Assembly: GCF_000203935.1 (NCBI RefSeq)
Contig: NC_008573.1
Coordinates: 124,001 to 188,000 of the forward strand
DNA: 64,000 bases
DNA from: Shewanella sp. ANA-3
GTDB taxonomy: Bacteria > Pseudomonadota > Gammaproteobacteria > Enterobacterales > Shewanellaceae
Direction: 5' to 3'
Positions within the stretch are counted from its first letter, which is position 1. Every line of letters begins with the position of its first letter. Shown one piece after another: positions 9,264 to 17,363 of the stretch. The notes under the pieces are model-generated. The model ran no database searches. It was given only the letters and a program-made list of their open reading frames with translations, and was not told the DNA's origin. The translations under genes and the position numbers were made by a program.

Positions 9264-9855
9264 CTATATTCTACTCACGCAGCTGAGCACTAAATGAATG
9301 AAGCTAAGTGACGGCAGAGCCCCACGGCTTTCCGCGTCGTCAGGCACTGACATGACGGTCTCCACTGGCGCTTTCCAGAAAATGATTTCGCCGTCCTCTT
9401 CCTGCATCGCACATGTCGCGCCGGTTGGCCAATCGATGTCAGTTATTAACGCTGATAAAGCCTTGGTTGTCCCGGTGATCCCAGGCATAAACAAAGGCTG
9501 GTCAAGTTGAATAAAAGATGTTGCTACGTCCATGATTTCCTTGCTGATAACGTCAAATAGGTGTTGAGCTAACCCGTATTGGGTGATGTTGATAGGATTT
9601 AGCCAGTAAGCGGCTAATGCCCTTGGCCAGTTTTATTTCCCCTAAGCCCATAGCCTGCCAATAAAGGCAGTCAAGCGCCCCTAAGCAAAGCGCGATTATA
9701 TAGATCTCTTGTGACCGCTCAATGGCACGAGTTAACTCTGATTTGCTCTCGCTAAAGTGCCGACGTAAATGAACACGGATGGGACGCTGTTGGCGTAAGC
9801 CCATAACATTTTCGTCATCGCCGGTGATTTTTTTGGCTGCTTTCTTACTGGCCAT
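9264..9855 (-). pseudogene. Broken transfer-region gene (frameshifted, 3' end at island junction)
   Basis: Two overlapping frames read as one former protein of about 197 residues. The first frame starts MASKKAAKKITGDDENVM at 9855 and looks coding to about EIKLAK. The sense then continues in the next frame as ALAAYWLNPINITQYGLAQ, DVISKEIMDVATSF and onward. Dropping one base from the CCC at 9620-9622 restores a single frame, so a one-base insertion there is the likely lesion. The last residues (about LVLSCVSRI) look unlike the rest and may be read-through into the recombinase island, which begins nearby. I do not recognise the family. It sits at the end of the tra operon, so it was probably an accessory transfer gene. 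Confidence 0.5.
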
Positions 9856-9864
9856 ACATCCTGC

Positions 9865-10128
9865 CTAACTGTGCTTTTGGGTGAGCAGTGACAATATGGT
9901 GCGCCTGATTGATTCAGTCTCACCAAATGTCGTTGGAATTGGGCAACGCAGAAGGGACTGCGCTGCCTCGGGGTGTTGCTGGATATTATCTGCGTTAATC
10001 TCAAATATGTTGATGGCTAATCGCAGTGAGTGTGGGAGCTCACCCAGATTGTGAGTCTCAATAATCTGGGCTAGCTGGTTTTGTTCACTAGCTGCCAACA
10101 ACGCTTGAGCGATTTCCATGTCAGCCAT
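9865..10128 (-). CDS. Small hypothetical protein in tra operon
   Basis: 87-residue acidic, helical protein starting MADMEIAQALLAASEQNQ. A TTG six bases earlier is possible, but the ATG at 10128 is better placed behind the AGGGA of the preceding gene end. There is no signal peptide, membrane segment or recognised motif. It follows the TrbI-like gene by a few bases and precedes the frameshifted gene, so it was part of the same operon. The frame looks genuinely coding and does not overlap any stronger frame. No function can be given. Confidence 0.5.
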   Translation of the reverse strand: MADMEIAQALLAASEQNQLAQIIETHNLGELPHSLRLAINIFEINADNIQQHPEAAQSLLRCPIPTTFGETESIRRTILSLLTQKHS

Positions 10129-10134
10129 AAACAA

Positions 10135-10677
10135 TTAATTCCCTGCCATCTGAAGCAGCTGCTGTGGCGATGGCGGTACTTTGCCTTCGTCTTGGTATTC
10201 GCTACGAATTTGCTTAATGCGGAGCAACACCTCTGCTCTTGGGATGTCCATTTTGAACTCTTCAGGAATGCGCAGCGTCATACTGCTATCTATGACGAGG
10301 TATCCCATGTCAAAGTAGAGCTGTCCCAGTTCTTGAGCCGCCGAGCTTAAATCCGCTTGGTTAACCGATTCCTTTGACCATTGCTGAAACATCTCACCTA
10401 AATCTGCTACTACGATTTTGGATTGAGTATTGGTTTGTTCGGCGCTTACACCCGTGCCAAAGAAGCTCATGCCAAATTTCATCACGCCAAATAGCAGCAC
10501 TAGGCCTGCCATCACCATGATCATTTTGACGGGGGACAAGCCCTGCGGAGCCGCGGGTGTCGCTGGCGTTGGCTCAGCGACGGATTGTGCAACCTCAGCG
10601 GGAGCGGCTTGCTCTGGCTCAGCCAGAGCGCCGATAGTCGGTTCCAATTTTTCAGAATTTACGTTTTCGGTTGTCAT
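10135..10677 (-). CDS. TrbI-like inner-membrane T4SS protein (tentative)
   Basis: 180 residues: an Ala/Pro/Glu-rich cytoplasmic N-terminus (1-48), one membrane segment at about 50-70 (VKMIMVMAGLVLLFGVMKFG), then a periplasmic domain of about 105 residues. The pattern KIVVADLGEMFQQW followed later by GYLVIDSSMTLRIPEEFKMD resembles F-type TrbI proteins (single-span, a beta strand leading into a helix, then a hydrophobic strand that usually carries a conserved prohormone-like motif). F TrbI is shorter (about 128 residues) and lies elsewhere in the operon, so the assignment is tentative. It could instead be a lineage-specific mating-pair protein. It starts 3 nt after the traB stop. Confidence 0.45.
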   Translation of the reverse strand: MTTENVNSEKLEPTIGALAEPEQAAPAEVAQSVAEPTPATPAAPQGLSPVKMIMVMAGLVLLFGVMKFGMSFFGTGVSAEQTNTQSKIVVADLGEMFQQWSKESVNQADLSSAAQELGQLYFDMGYLVIDSSMTLRIPEEFKMDIPRAEVLLRIKQIRSEYQDEGKVPPSPQQLLQMAGN

Positions 10678-10680
10678 TGC

Positions 10681-12039
10681 TTAACCCTTATATTTGAGAC
10701 TAACACCGCGTTGAACAATGAGGTCAACACCTTCAATGCCGCCGTGCATTTCCAGATACGGCCTGGCTTCGTCGGCTAACTGCAGGTAGAAGTCAGCAAT
10801 CTTATCGAATGCGGTACTTGAGCCACCAGCAAGTGAGCTGGTCGCCGTGTTTTTGAAATAGGTGCCGTCATAAACCACATCACCAGACACTCGATTGGTC
10901 GCGGCTTGTGTGAGGGTTTGGGCGCCAGTGCCATAGATGCCTGCCCAGAAGGATTGCTTCACCACTTCACCGTAGAGTGTTACTAACTTGGCTGGGATAC
11001 CGCTATGACCGTCTTGACCTTGCACTGCGGCAATGAACGGCTGTTCAATCGCACGACCTCTCTGGTCGATACAGCTGATACTCTCAGCGCGGATTTCGAC
11101 ACGACGGGTACTGGCACTACCACGGGCCGCGCCAATCACTGTGCAACCCACTAGATCGATAGTGAAACCGTTAGGCATCACCCCAACGTCTACGATTTTT
11201 AATAACACTGGAGCTGGGTTTGATTGCGCCGATGAACTGGTAGGTACATGTTGACCCGTAAGCAAGACGGTTGGTATTACTGTGCCAGCTGACAACCATG
11301 TCTCAGGCTCTTTTTCAGTTTTCTTGATAGAACCTGTGTTCTCTTGAGAAATCGCTTGTTTTGCTTTGGCTGCGACTTGGTTTTTGGCTGTTGACGCATT
11401 ACCAACATTTGCTTCATCACCTGTGGCAGCGGCCTTACCTAAACTCACGTCACCACGGTTCATGGTTAAAGTCTTTGACGCTGGCGGGGTCATGGCGACA
11501 TTCGACTTAAGGCTTGCCATTGGGTCTAGGCTAAACTCGGTACTTGGCAATGAAGGTGCTTGCTGGGCGATATTTTCTGGTCGAGCTCCTTTCGCGCTCA
11601 CACTGTCTCGAGCTGTTGCGGCATTTTTGCTTTGTTGTTCAACCAGCATTTGCATTTGATGCGCGATGGTCTCGAGGCGTTTTTGTGATTCAAGCTGAGA
11701 CATTTGCAGGGTATCGACCTGTTGCTGAATTCGCTTTTCACTAGCTTTTTGCTCGGTGTACTGTGCATCAATCGCTTTTTCACGCTCTTGAATTTTCTTT
11801 CGCATAGCTATGAGCTGGCCGGAAGTCTGGGTGGACTCCAAGCGCTCGCTCCCCATGGTACTCATAAACATAGGCTTCGCTCTGGCTGGGATTGAGCTGA
11901 CAGGGGTTTTCGGCGCTGAAGGGAAAATGGCTTCAGCCACAAGATAAGCAGGTATTGCCAATATCACGATTAACGCGATAGTGCGCTGATTCGATGGAAG
12001 CGCAAGCCACTTGGTTTTTAAATCCTGTAACGCTTGCAT
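10681..12039 (-). CDS. traB: TraB, T4SS inner-to-outer membrane bridge (VirB10-like)
   Basis: 452 residues. One membrane span lies at about 22-38 (IALIVILAIPAYLVAEA), followed by a long coiled coil (about 75-150, rich in Gln, Glu and Lys) and a low-complexity linker. The C-terminal beta-rich domain has strands such as VEIRAESISCIDQRG and VTLYGEVVKQSFWAGI, as in TraB/VirB10 pilus-assembly proteins. TraB spans the periplasm and joins the inner-membrane complex to the TraK-TraV outer ring. Operon position after traK matches F, SXT and IncA/C systems. traV, normally next, is not found in the window. Confidence 0.85.
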   Translation of the reverse strand: MQALQDLKTKWLALPSNQRTIALIVILAIPAYLVAEAIFPSAPKTPVSSIPARAKPMFMSTMGSERLESTQTSGQLIAMRKKIQEREKAIDAQYTEQKASEKRIQQQVDTLQMSQLESQKRLETIAHQMQMLVEQQSKNAATARDSVSAKGARPENIAQQAPSLPSTEFSLDPMASLKSNVAMTPPASKTLTMNRGDVSLGKAAATGDEANVGNASTAKNQVAAKAKQAISQENTGSIKKTEKEPETWLSAGTVIPTVLLTGQHVPTSSSAQSNPAPVLLKIVDVGVMPNGFTIDLVGCTVIGAARGSASTRRVEIRAESISCIDQRGRAIEQPFIAAVQGQDGHSGIPAKLVTLYGEVVKQSFWAGIYGTGAQTLTQAATNRVSGDVVYDGTYFKNTATSSLAGGSSTAFDKIADFYLQLADEARPYLEMHGGIEGVDLIVQRGVSLKYKG

Positions 12040-12040
12040 G

Positions 12041-13300
12041 TTAACCTCCTACACGACTACGACGTGGAACTTTCATTTGGCGCTCGAAGTAGCTGCGGTC
12101 ACGCAGAATGTACACTTCGGTGCTTTCCCTTGGGCCTAATGTCGCTTTATCTAACACACCAACGGCCATCACATCTTCACGACCTGGCCCCATGCAGGCC
12201 TCGTCGCGGAATGAACGTAAGCCATTGACATCGTTTCTGACCTCCATGATGTCAACGACCAATTTGGAGCCAATTAAGCGTTGTTTCACTTCATGGTAAA
12301 GGGGGAGCATTTGGCGAATATCGCACGGGTAACGCACTTCCGCCGGAATGGTGTCACCTTCAAGCAGTTCGTAACCTGCCGGAACTTCGGCTTTAGCCAC
12401 AACTTCCAGTAATGTCATTACATCGTCAACATGGCTGTCAGCGACGGGTTGGTTATTAGTAATACGCTCACGCTCTGCTTGTTTTGCCGATTCCAGCTCC
12501 TTAGCTTCGTTCTCGCTGTAGATAGACACGGCTTGCAAAGCTGCATTGCGTTGACTCGCGTTATAGCTAACGGTTAACTCCACGAGCACTGGCGGGACGT
12601 TTAATGGCACCAAGTAGAGTGATACTGCGGTCTCTGGTGCGCCATCTTCTTCAACTATCAAGTCAATCGCGCCAGCGTTAACGCCAGGTGTGACGTACAC
12701 AAAACCTTGCTCACCGTAAACCAGCGCCGCATCACTCGGTACTGACGTGGTTATTTTGGCGTTTTTGAAAGAGGTCGCGATTCGGTTAGTGGTTGACAGC
12801 GAAATTGGCAATGTCGTTGTGCCACCGGCTTTCAATGCAATCACTTGATGGCTTTTGTACTGCTTGCGTAAGTAGTCCATTGAGTCATCACGACGGCTAA
12901 TGACTTCTCCGGCATTGGCAGGGGAGATCGCCGTCGGATTAACAGGGCTCGCGCCGCCGTAAGTGGGGACTTGTTGATGATCTGCTTGTTGCATCGGTTG
13001 CTGCGATGGCGGCTGGGTCACTGGCTGTTGATAGAGCACTTGTTCATTGGGCGAAACCGATAATGCAGTTTGGGTACCAATTTCTTTGCTCGTATCGATG
13101 GACAGAGGTTGATTCGCATAAGGGCTGTTTAATTCAGCCTGTAGCTTTTCTTCTGCTTGATTGAAATCAGTACCCAAAACAGGTACTCGTTGCGGATTCA
13201 CCGATTCAGTCGGTAACGAATAAATGTCATCGTCAGCCGCAAAAGCAGGAGCGATCATTAATGAAAGAAGGATTGCAGTTGAAAGGGGTCTTTTATTCAT
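12041..13300 (-). CDS. traK: TraK, T4SS secretin-like outer-membrane core protein
   Basis: 419 residues from the ATG at 13300, which gives a clean signal peptide (MNKRPLSTAILLSLMIAPAF, cleavage near AFA-AD) and has GGTGAG upstream; a start 9 nt earlier overlaps the traE stop. A Gln/Pro-rich linker follows (about 95-135). The conserved domain begins near IALKAGGTTTLPIS, a pattern typical of TraK/VirB9-related proteins that form the outer-membrane ring with TraV and TraB. The C-terminus is Arg-rich (RRSRVGG). It is larger than F TraK (about 240 residues) but in the range of SXT-type TraK. Confidence 0.85.
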   Translation of the reverse strand: MNKRPLSTAILLSLMIAPAFAADDDIYSLPTESVNPQRVPVLGTDFNQAEEKLQAELNSPYANQPLSIDTSKEIGTQTALSVSPNEQVLYQQPVTQPPSQQPMQQADHQQVPTYGGASPVNPTAISPANAGEVISRRDDSMDYLRKQYKSHQVIALKAGGTTTLPISLSTTNRIATSFKNAKITTSVPSDAALVYGEQGFVYVTPGVNAGAIDLIVEEDGAPETAVSLYLVPLNVPPVLVELTVSYNASQRNAALQAVSIYSENEAKELESAKQAERERITNNQPVADSHVDDVMTLLEVVAKAEVPAGYELLEGDTIPAEVRYPCDIRQMLPLYHEVKQRLIGSKLVVDIMEVRNDVNGLRSFRDEACMGPGREDVMAVGVLDKATLGPRESTEVYILRDRSYFERQMKVPRRSRVGG

Positions 13301-13305
13301 AGGTC

Positions 13306-13962
13306 TCACCGTGACTCGATTTTAATCACACTGTCTTTATCCAAGGCCGTTGTTGCGTTTTTACCTTGGAGAATTTCACGCTCACGTTGAGCAGGGTTAA
13401 CAGCAGCTGGATATTGTTGAATATCCAGAATCATGGGATTGCCGTTTCGGATCCCGATTTTTAATTCAAAGGTGTACGCAGTAGTATCAGCTGCGCCTGT
13501 TTTTAATGAGATTGTGGTTTGTTCACCCACAACCCATACGTAATCTGTGACAGATGAATAAATCGCGTCAGACGGGACAAACTTCTGACTAACACCCCTA
13601 AGCGCCATTTCTTCGATAGCTGCGGCCATCGTCGCTTCCGCTTCATCGGGGTTAAGTTCTAACGGGATCATCTTGGTCACCCTGTCGATGACGAACTTAG
13701 CATTCTTGGGGGTGATGTTGCCGATAATGGTTGCAATCATCAGGCCCCATTGGATTTTGAATTCTTGAGTCACGCTATTGCCGTTCATGACAATCGGCTC
13801 TTTAAAGTCGTTTGGCATGACAATGACTTCGGTCTGCTTGGTCATCACCATGAACAGCAAAAGTACCACGCTAATGCTTAGTGCCAGATTAGAACGACCT
13901 ATGTTTTTGTTAGAGATATTGAGATTGTCGTAACTCTCTTTAATCTTCGATTTCCAAAGCAT
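13306..13962 (-). CDS. traE: TraE, T4SS inner-membrane protein (VirB8-like)
   Basis: 218 residues. A single membrane span near residues 27-42 (NLALSISVVLLLFMVMTKQ) is followed by the VPND-like turn (IVMPNDFKEPIVMNGN) and a periplasmic alpha/beta domain with the TraE pattern of an N-terminal helix leading into IIGNITPKNAKFV. TraE is the VirB8-type assembly factor of F-like mating channels. It sits between traL and traK in the canonical L-E-K-B order, with short gaps. F TraE is about 188 residues, so the length is ordinary. Confidence 0.85.
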   Translation of the reverse strand: MLWKSKIKESYDNLNISNKNIGRSNLALSISVVLLLFMVMTKQTEVIVMPNDFKEPIVMNGNSVTQEFKIQWGLMIATIIGNITPKNAKFVIDRVTKMIPLELNPDEAEATMAAAIEEMALRGVSQKFVPSDAIYSSVTDYVWVVGEQTTISLKTGAADTTAYTFELKIGIRNGNPMILDIQQYPAAVNPAQREREILQGKNATTALDKDSVIKIESR

Positions 13963-13971
13963 GTTGACCTC

Positions 13972-14256
13972 TTACTTAATTAATCGACGAATGGCTGGTG
14001 ACATGAGGGTTTCCGGCCCTTTGGAAATCCACAAACCGTTTACCCATAACAGATGCTTTAATACGCCACGCCCAAACTTTTTAAACAGTGTTTCTACTAC
14101 GGCCATGCTGGTAATTGCCGCGATAATGCCTAAGTTGATGTGACCTGATGCAAGACCAAAAACCATCACAATCACCGCCAGCTTGATTGAGTCCCAGTGG
14201 ATAGTTCCAACTTTGATAGCGCCGTTACAACGCTTAGGAAATCTCGCTTCACTCAT
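13972..14256 (-). CDS. traL: TraL, small T4SS membrane protein (VirB3-like)
   Basis: 94 residues. The N-terminus RFPKRCNGAIKVGTIHWDSI matches the TraL habit of a Arg/Pro-containing cytoplasmic start. Two membrane segments follow (about 26-45 and 48-62), then a basic C-terminal stretch FKKFGRGVLKHLLWVNGLW. TraL is the VirB3-type partner of the mating channel and pilus assembly. It is the first gene after the pilin attenuator, so its transcription may be lower than that of the pilin gene. Confidence 0.8.
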   Translation of the reverse strand: MSEARFPKRCNGAIKVGTIHWDSIKLAVIVMVFGLASGHINLGIIAAITSMAVVETLFKKFGRGVLKHLLWVNGLWISKGPETLMSPAIRRLIK

Positions 14257-14267
14257 GTCTCACCCCT

Positions 14268-14301
14268 TGAAAAAAAAGGGTGCATATAAGATTGCACCCT
14301 T
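14268..14301 (-). terminator. Intrinsic terminator/attenuator between pilin gene and traL
   Basis: On the minus strand, a 9-bp perfect stem AAGGGTGCA / TGCACCCTT (14301-14293 and 14284-14276, 8-nt loop) is followed at once by eight T residues. It lies downstream of the traA-like stop and only about 12 nt before the traL start. This is a textbook intrinsic terminator placed so that most transcripts could stop after the pilin gene while some read through into traL-E-K-B. Confidence 0.8.
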
Positions 14302-14327
14302 CCTTGATACCGCAAAAATTGTCGCTA

Positions 14328-14726
14328 TTAGTGCACTAGGCCAGCTTTCAGCGCTTCTACGGTTACAGTTAAACTGCCGTCGATAGTTGTAGGCGCGTTA
14401 GCCAGTACCAGAATTATGACTACAGATGCTAAGAAACCAATTAGGTTTGGTTTAATCATTGAGAATGCGATAGTGCCTAAAATCGACAAACCCATGATTG
14501 CCTTAGCAGGCGCACCCGTCATTAAACCCTTTACCTCGTCCCACATTTGGTCGAAGAATGTGTGTAGGGTCGCGCCAGATGCTGATACCGCACTTGCTTC
14601 TCCAGCAAACAGCAATGAGCAAGCTACCGCGACAACGATAAGTGCGAAAAACGCTCTTACGGCAACAGGGGCTTCTTTAAACTGCTGGATCAGTCCTTTC
14701 TTTTCGGTTTTAGCGCTTTGGTTCAT
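14328..14726 (-). CDS. traA: TraA-like conjugative pilin precursor
   Basis: 132 residues: a positively charged N-terminus (NQSAKTEKKGLIQQFKEAP), a hydrophobic leader (AVRAFFALIVVAVACSLLFAGEASA) with a signal-peptidase site near ASA, a hydrophilic stretch, and a C-terminal pair of hydrophobic helices (AIMGLSILGTIAFSM; LIGFLASVVIILVLANAP). This long leader plus two-helix mature chain is the plan of F-type TraA propilin. The mature product would be about 80-90 residues. It has its own strong promoter and a downstream attenuator, which fits a high-copy structural subunit. Sequence identity to F pilin is not visible; the call rests on architecture and position next to traL. Confidence 0.72.
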   Translation of the reverse strand: MNQSAKTEKKGLIQQFKEAPVAVRAFFALIVVAVACSLLFAGEASAVSASGATLHTFFDQMWDEVKGLMTGAPAKAIMGLSILGTIAFSMIKPNLIGFLASVVIILVLANAPTTIDGSLTVTVEALKAGLVH

Positions 14727-14755
14727 TGTGGATCTCCGTTAAATGTGACGGTCAA

Positions 14756-14783
14756 ATTTTAACTGTTTGCTTGTTACTGTCAA
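14756..14783 (-). promoter_or_regulatory. Sigma-70 promoter for the pilin gene
   Basis: On the minus strand a consensus TTGACA (14783-14778) and TAAAAT (14761-14756) are separated by 16 bp, about 30 bp upstream of the pilin gene start, which itself has a GGAG ribosome site. The -35 box is a perfect match. Together with the downstream terminator this defines a nearly free-standing pilin transcription unit inside the tra operon. Confidence 0.7.
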
Positions 14784-14840
14784 CACGTTATTTGTATGGC
14801 GCGTGCTATCTATATTAAAGATGACACACGGAAGAGGGGG

Positions 14841-15476
14841 TTACATGTTCTTCGCGCTGTTAGCCAAGGTGGTTTTCAACAACCAACCGATAATGACTGC
14901 GGCGAATAGTGGAAATAGCGGGAATATCTCATTGGAGATTAACGCAGGGGTAATGCAGTAAAGCTCTAACAGAATTGCGACCAATATCCCTGACCAGAGC
15001 GCTACCCTGAAGTAACCCGTCGAAGGCGCCGTAAACTCATGCTGCTTAATTTTCCGCTGCATCAATCCGTCAACCGCTGACGCGGCTATCAAACCAATGG
15101 CCATCCAGAACCAGAAAATCAGCAGGGATACTCTCAGTAAACACTGATACCAAATGGTTTTGATGTTTTGAGCAATCCGTGTAAGCGGTGTACGCCACAA
15201 CTGGTCCCCCTTTAAGCCAGTGTCTTGGTGATACTGGTCGATGAACGCGGCTAAACCAGATTCCACCATCGTCGCTTCGTACCAACTCTTCGCCCTGAAC
15301 ACCACAACCTTTGTCGCCTCAGTGCTAATGGCCTTTTCGATATTTGAGATTTCCTTTCGTAACATCTCGTTATGCTCTTGGGGCTGCATGAAAATCAGTA
15401 CATAAATACTGATTAATGCCCCAGCCGCTAAAATCAACCTGCCGTGCAGGGTCTTACTCTCAACTACATCGTCCAT
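14841..15476 (-). CDS. DUF4400-like conjugation membrane protein
   Basis: About 211 residues from the ATG at 15476; a GTG at 15485 is also open. There are four hydrophobic segments: one near the N-terminus (LILAAGALISIYVLIFM), one at about 113-135 (LLRVSLLIFWFWMAIGLIAA), and two near the C-terminus. The stretch VDGLMQRKIKQHEFTAPSTGY matches the DUF4400/PFL_4697 pattern (a DGL..R.IK..F..PS motif between membrane segments), a family found beside traD in SXT-, IncA/C- and PFGI-type conjugative elements. It lies between traD and the pilin gene. Its molecular role in mating is unknown. Confidence 0.65.
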   Translation of the reverse strand: MDDVVESKTLHGRLILAAGALISIYVLIFMQPQEHNEMLRKEISNIEKAISTEATKVVVFRAKSWYEATMVESGLAAFIDQYHQDTGLKGDQLWRTPLTRIAQNIKTIWYQCLLRVSLLIFWFWMAIGLIAASAVDGLMQRKIKQHEFTAPSTGYFRVALWSGILVAILLELYCITPALISNEIFPLFPLFAAVIIGWLLKTTLANSAKNM

Positions 15477-15488
15477 AATCAACACTCA

Positions 15489-17363
15489 CTACAGTAAAAT
15501 CGGAATACGACATTGATAGGTCTTACCGTTGGCCAGACGTGCGACGTACTGCAACTTAGGTAATTCCGACATCAATGAAAGAGGGTACGCTGGCTTGTCA
15601 GCTTCCATAATCCGCTCACCCACCGAGCCCGAGAAGTTATGGAGCTTACTGGTCGAATCGGTGTTAGAGCTTAACTGCCATTGCTTTGACTTAATTGGAT
15701 ACTCCGGGAGTAGCGCCGCAAATCGCTCCCTGGTGATATCATCTCGAGCTCGCAGACAGAACCAGTTAGCGGTTAAAGACAGGACCCGGCTCGCTACTGC
15801 TTCACCGGCTTTATCAATCAAATCGGGAACACCCTGCGTAGATAGGTGCAATTCAAAGCCTGCACCACGACCCATCGCTGCTAAGTTAATTAGGCCGTCG
15901 GAGAGTGCAGAGTGGATTTCGTCACCAAACACCGACACACGCACCCCTTTTCCGCCTTCGTAGTTGTAACGTGAAGCAGCTGCCGCGCAGGTATCCTCCA
16001 TAATGAGTTTCGATGTAGCTGCTGAAATTGCAGGATTACCCGATGAATCGGTGGCGATGTACAACACGCCGCCCGTATCAATGAATTTCTTGATGTCGAT
16101 AATAGGACGCTCGTCTTCCGTATCATTCGGGTCAGGGCTTAACATCTTGTCCAGCGGCGCAGCGGTTAACTGGGTTAACATCGGCTTGGTGGTCGCTAAC
16201 ATCTTACTTTGGTGAGATTGGTCGTGCGTTAAGAAACCAATAAAACTCGATACCGCGTCTTCACCTTTGTCGTCAGGGATTAACACCTGTTGGTAGCGCA
16301 TGATTAAACCCTGTAGCAAACTGCCGCGGCCTTCCTCGGCAATTTGGGTCGCCATGTTCGCGTACCAATCTGGCCCGTAATGCATAGTCATAATCTTGCT
16401 TAAGGCTGCTAGGGCTAATTCGCTTTTGCGGTTTAGCATGTAATCAGCGACCATCTTGATTGATGGTCGCTTACCGATAAAACGTAATGCTTCAGCCGTG
16501 ACGTAGAATGAGTCCCAGGCATAGGAGCGAAAACCCTCAGAGCTTCCTGAACCTTTTTCTAGGACGTTAGCTAAGCGCGATGCAATCTCGGTCGTCACTG
16601 TAAAGTTCACCAGTGGGTCGATACGCACCGACTGACTTGGCTCAGCAATGTTGAAGTAATAAAACGGGACGCCTAAACGCTTCGCTTCTGCGCGTAATCT
16701 GTTCTTCCAGTTTGGATCGTTCTTAGGGTCTAACACTAATACAGAGTTACCACGGTAAAGGGCGCCAACACTGTTAAGCGTTAACATCGTTGTTTTACCC
16801 GCACCTGGTAATCCGGTGTAGAAACTGTGAGACCAGAATAGCGACGCATCCAGCCACAAATCCTGCTCGTCACCACACCCCTGAATCCACGGCCGACCTT
16901 CTAATTTCTCGGTATCTGCTTCGACTTTCTTCAGTGCTCTTCGCACTGCCCAAGGCAAGAAACCCTTAGCGTGTTCTGGGCGTTTACCCACCAGCTGATA
17001 AGCTCGGTTTGCTTCGGTGATCGTCCACTCAAAGCCGCGACCAAAGAAGGCCTTATCCCTCTGGGTTTTGCTCAGCTCCCACAAAGCGCTAGATTCAATG
17101 AGGTATTGATAGTTATATACCAACTTAATCTGGCGACGTATTTGCGGTAAGGCTTCTTTTAAGCGCTTAACCGACATACCTGCTGTGGCCGCTATAACCG
17201 AAACTGCGACCATCGATACATCGTGTCCACTTACCCCGTGGTATACCCACGAGCCTGCCGTGAACAAGGAGGCTCCAGCCCAAGCATAACTGGATTGGAT
17301 TTCATAAATCGGCCTATACATGTTCTCCATGAATAAGCCGTTAGTCTCGATGCTTTTACTCAT
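15489..17363 (-). CDS. traD: TraD, type IV coupling protein
   Basis: 624-residue coupling ATPase. Two N-terminal membrane segments (about 25-65) are followed by a soluble VirD4/TraG-type domain with Walker A GLPGAGKTT at 184-192, LVLDPKND shortly after, and later the Walker B region SVFGDEIHS. A QGVPDLIDKAG segment matches the C-terminal motif of SXT/IncA/C-type TraD. It connects the relaxosome to the mating channel and pumps DNA. It overlaps the traI stop by 8 nt, showing tight coupling with the relaxase gene. Confidence 0.9.
   Translation of the reverse strand: MSKSIETNGLFMENMYRPIYEIQSSYAWAGASLFTAGSWVYHGVSGHDVSMVAVSVIAATAGMSVKRLKEALPQIRRQIKLVYNYQYLIESSALWELSKTQRDKAFFGRGFEWTITEANRAYQLVGKRPEHAKGFLPWAVRRALKKVEADTEKLEGRPWIQGCGDEQDLWLDASLFWSHSFYTGLPGAGKTTMLTLNSVGALYRGNSVLVLDPKNDPNWKNRLRAEAKRLGVPFYYFNIAEPSQSVRIDPLVNFTVTTEIASRLANVLEKGSGSSEGFRSYAWDSFYVTAEALRFIGKRPSIKMVADYMLNRKSELALAALSKIMTMHYGPDWYANMATQIAEEGRGSLLQGLIMRYQQVLIPDDKGEDAVSSFIGFLTHDQSHQSKMLATTKPMLTQLTAAPLDKMLSPDPNDTEDERPIIDIKKFIDTGGVLYIATDSSGNPAISAATSKLIMEDTCAAAASRYNYEGGKGVRVSVFGDEIHSALSDGLINLAAMGRGAGFELHLSTQGVPDLIDKAGEAVASRVLSLTANWFCLRARDDITRERFAALLPEYPIKSKQWQLSSNTDSTSKLHNFSGSVGERIMEADKPAYPLSLMSELPKLQYVARLANGKTYQCRIPILL

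Noticed and set aside
9732-10004. 90-residue frame overlapping the broken gene and the small tra-region gene
   Set aside because: It overlaps two better-supported frames and has no ribosome site or composition support.
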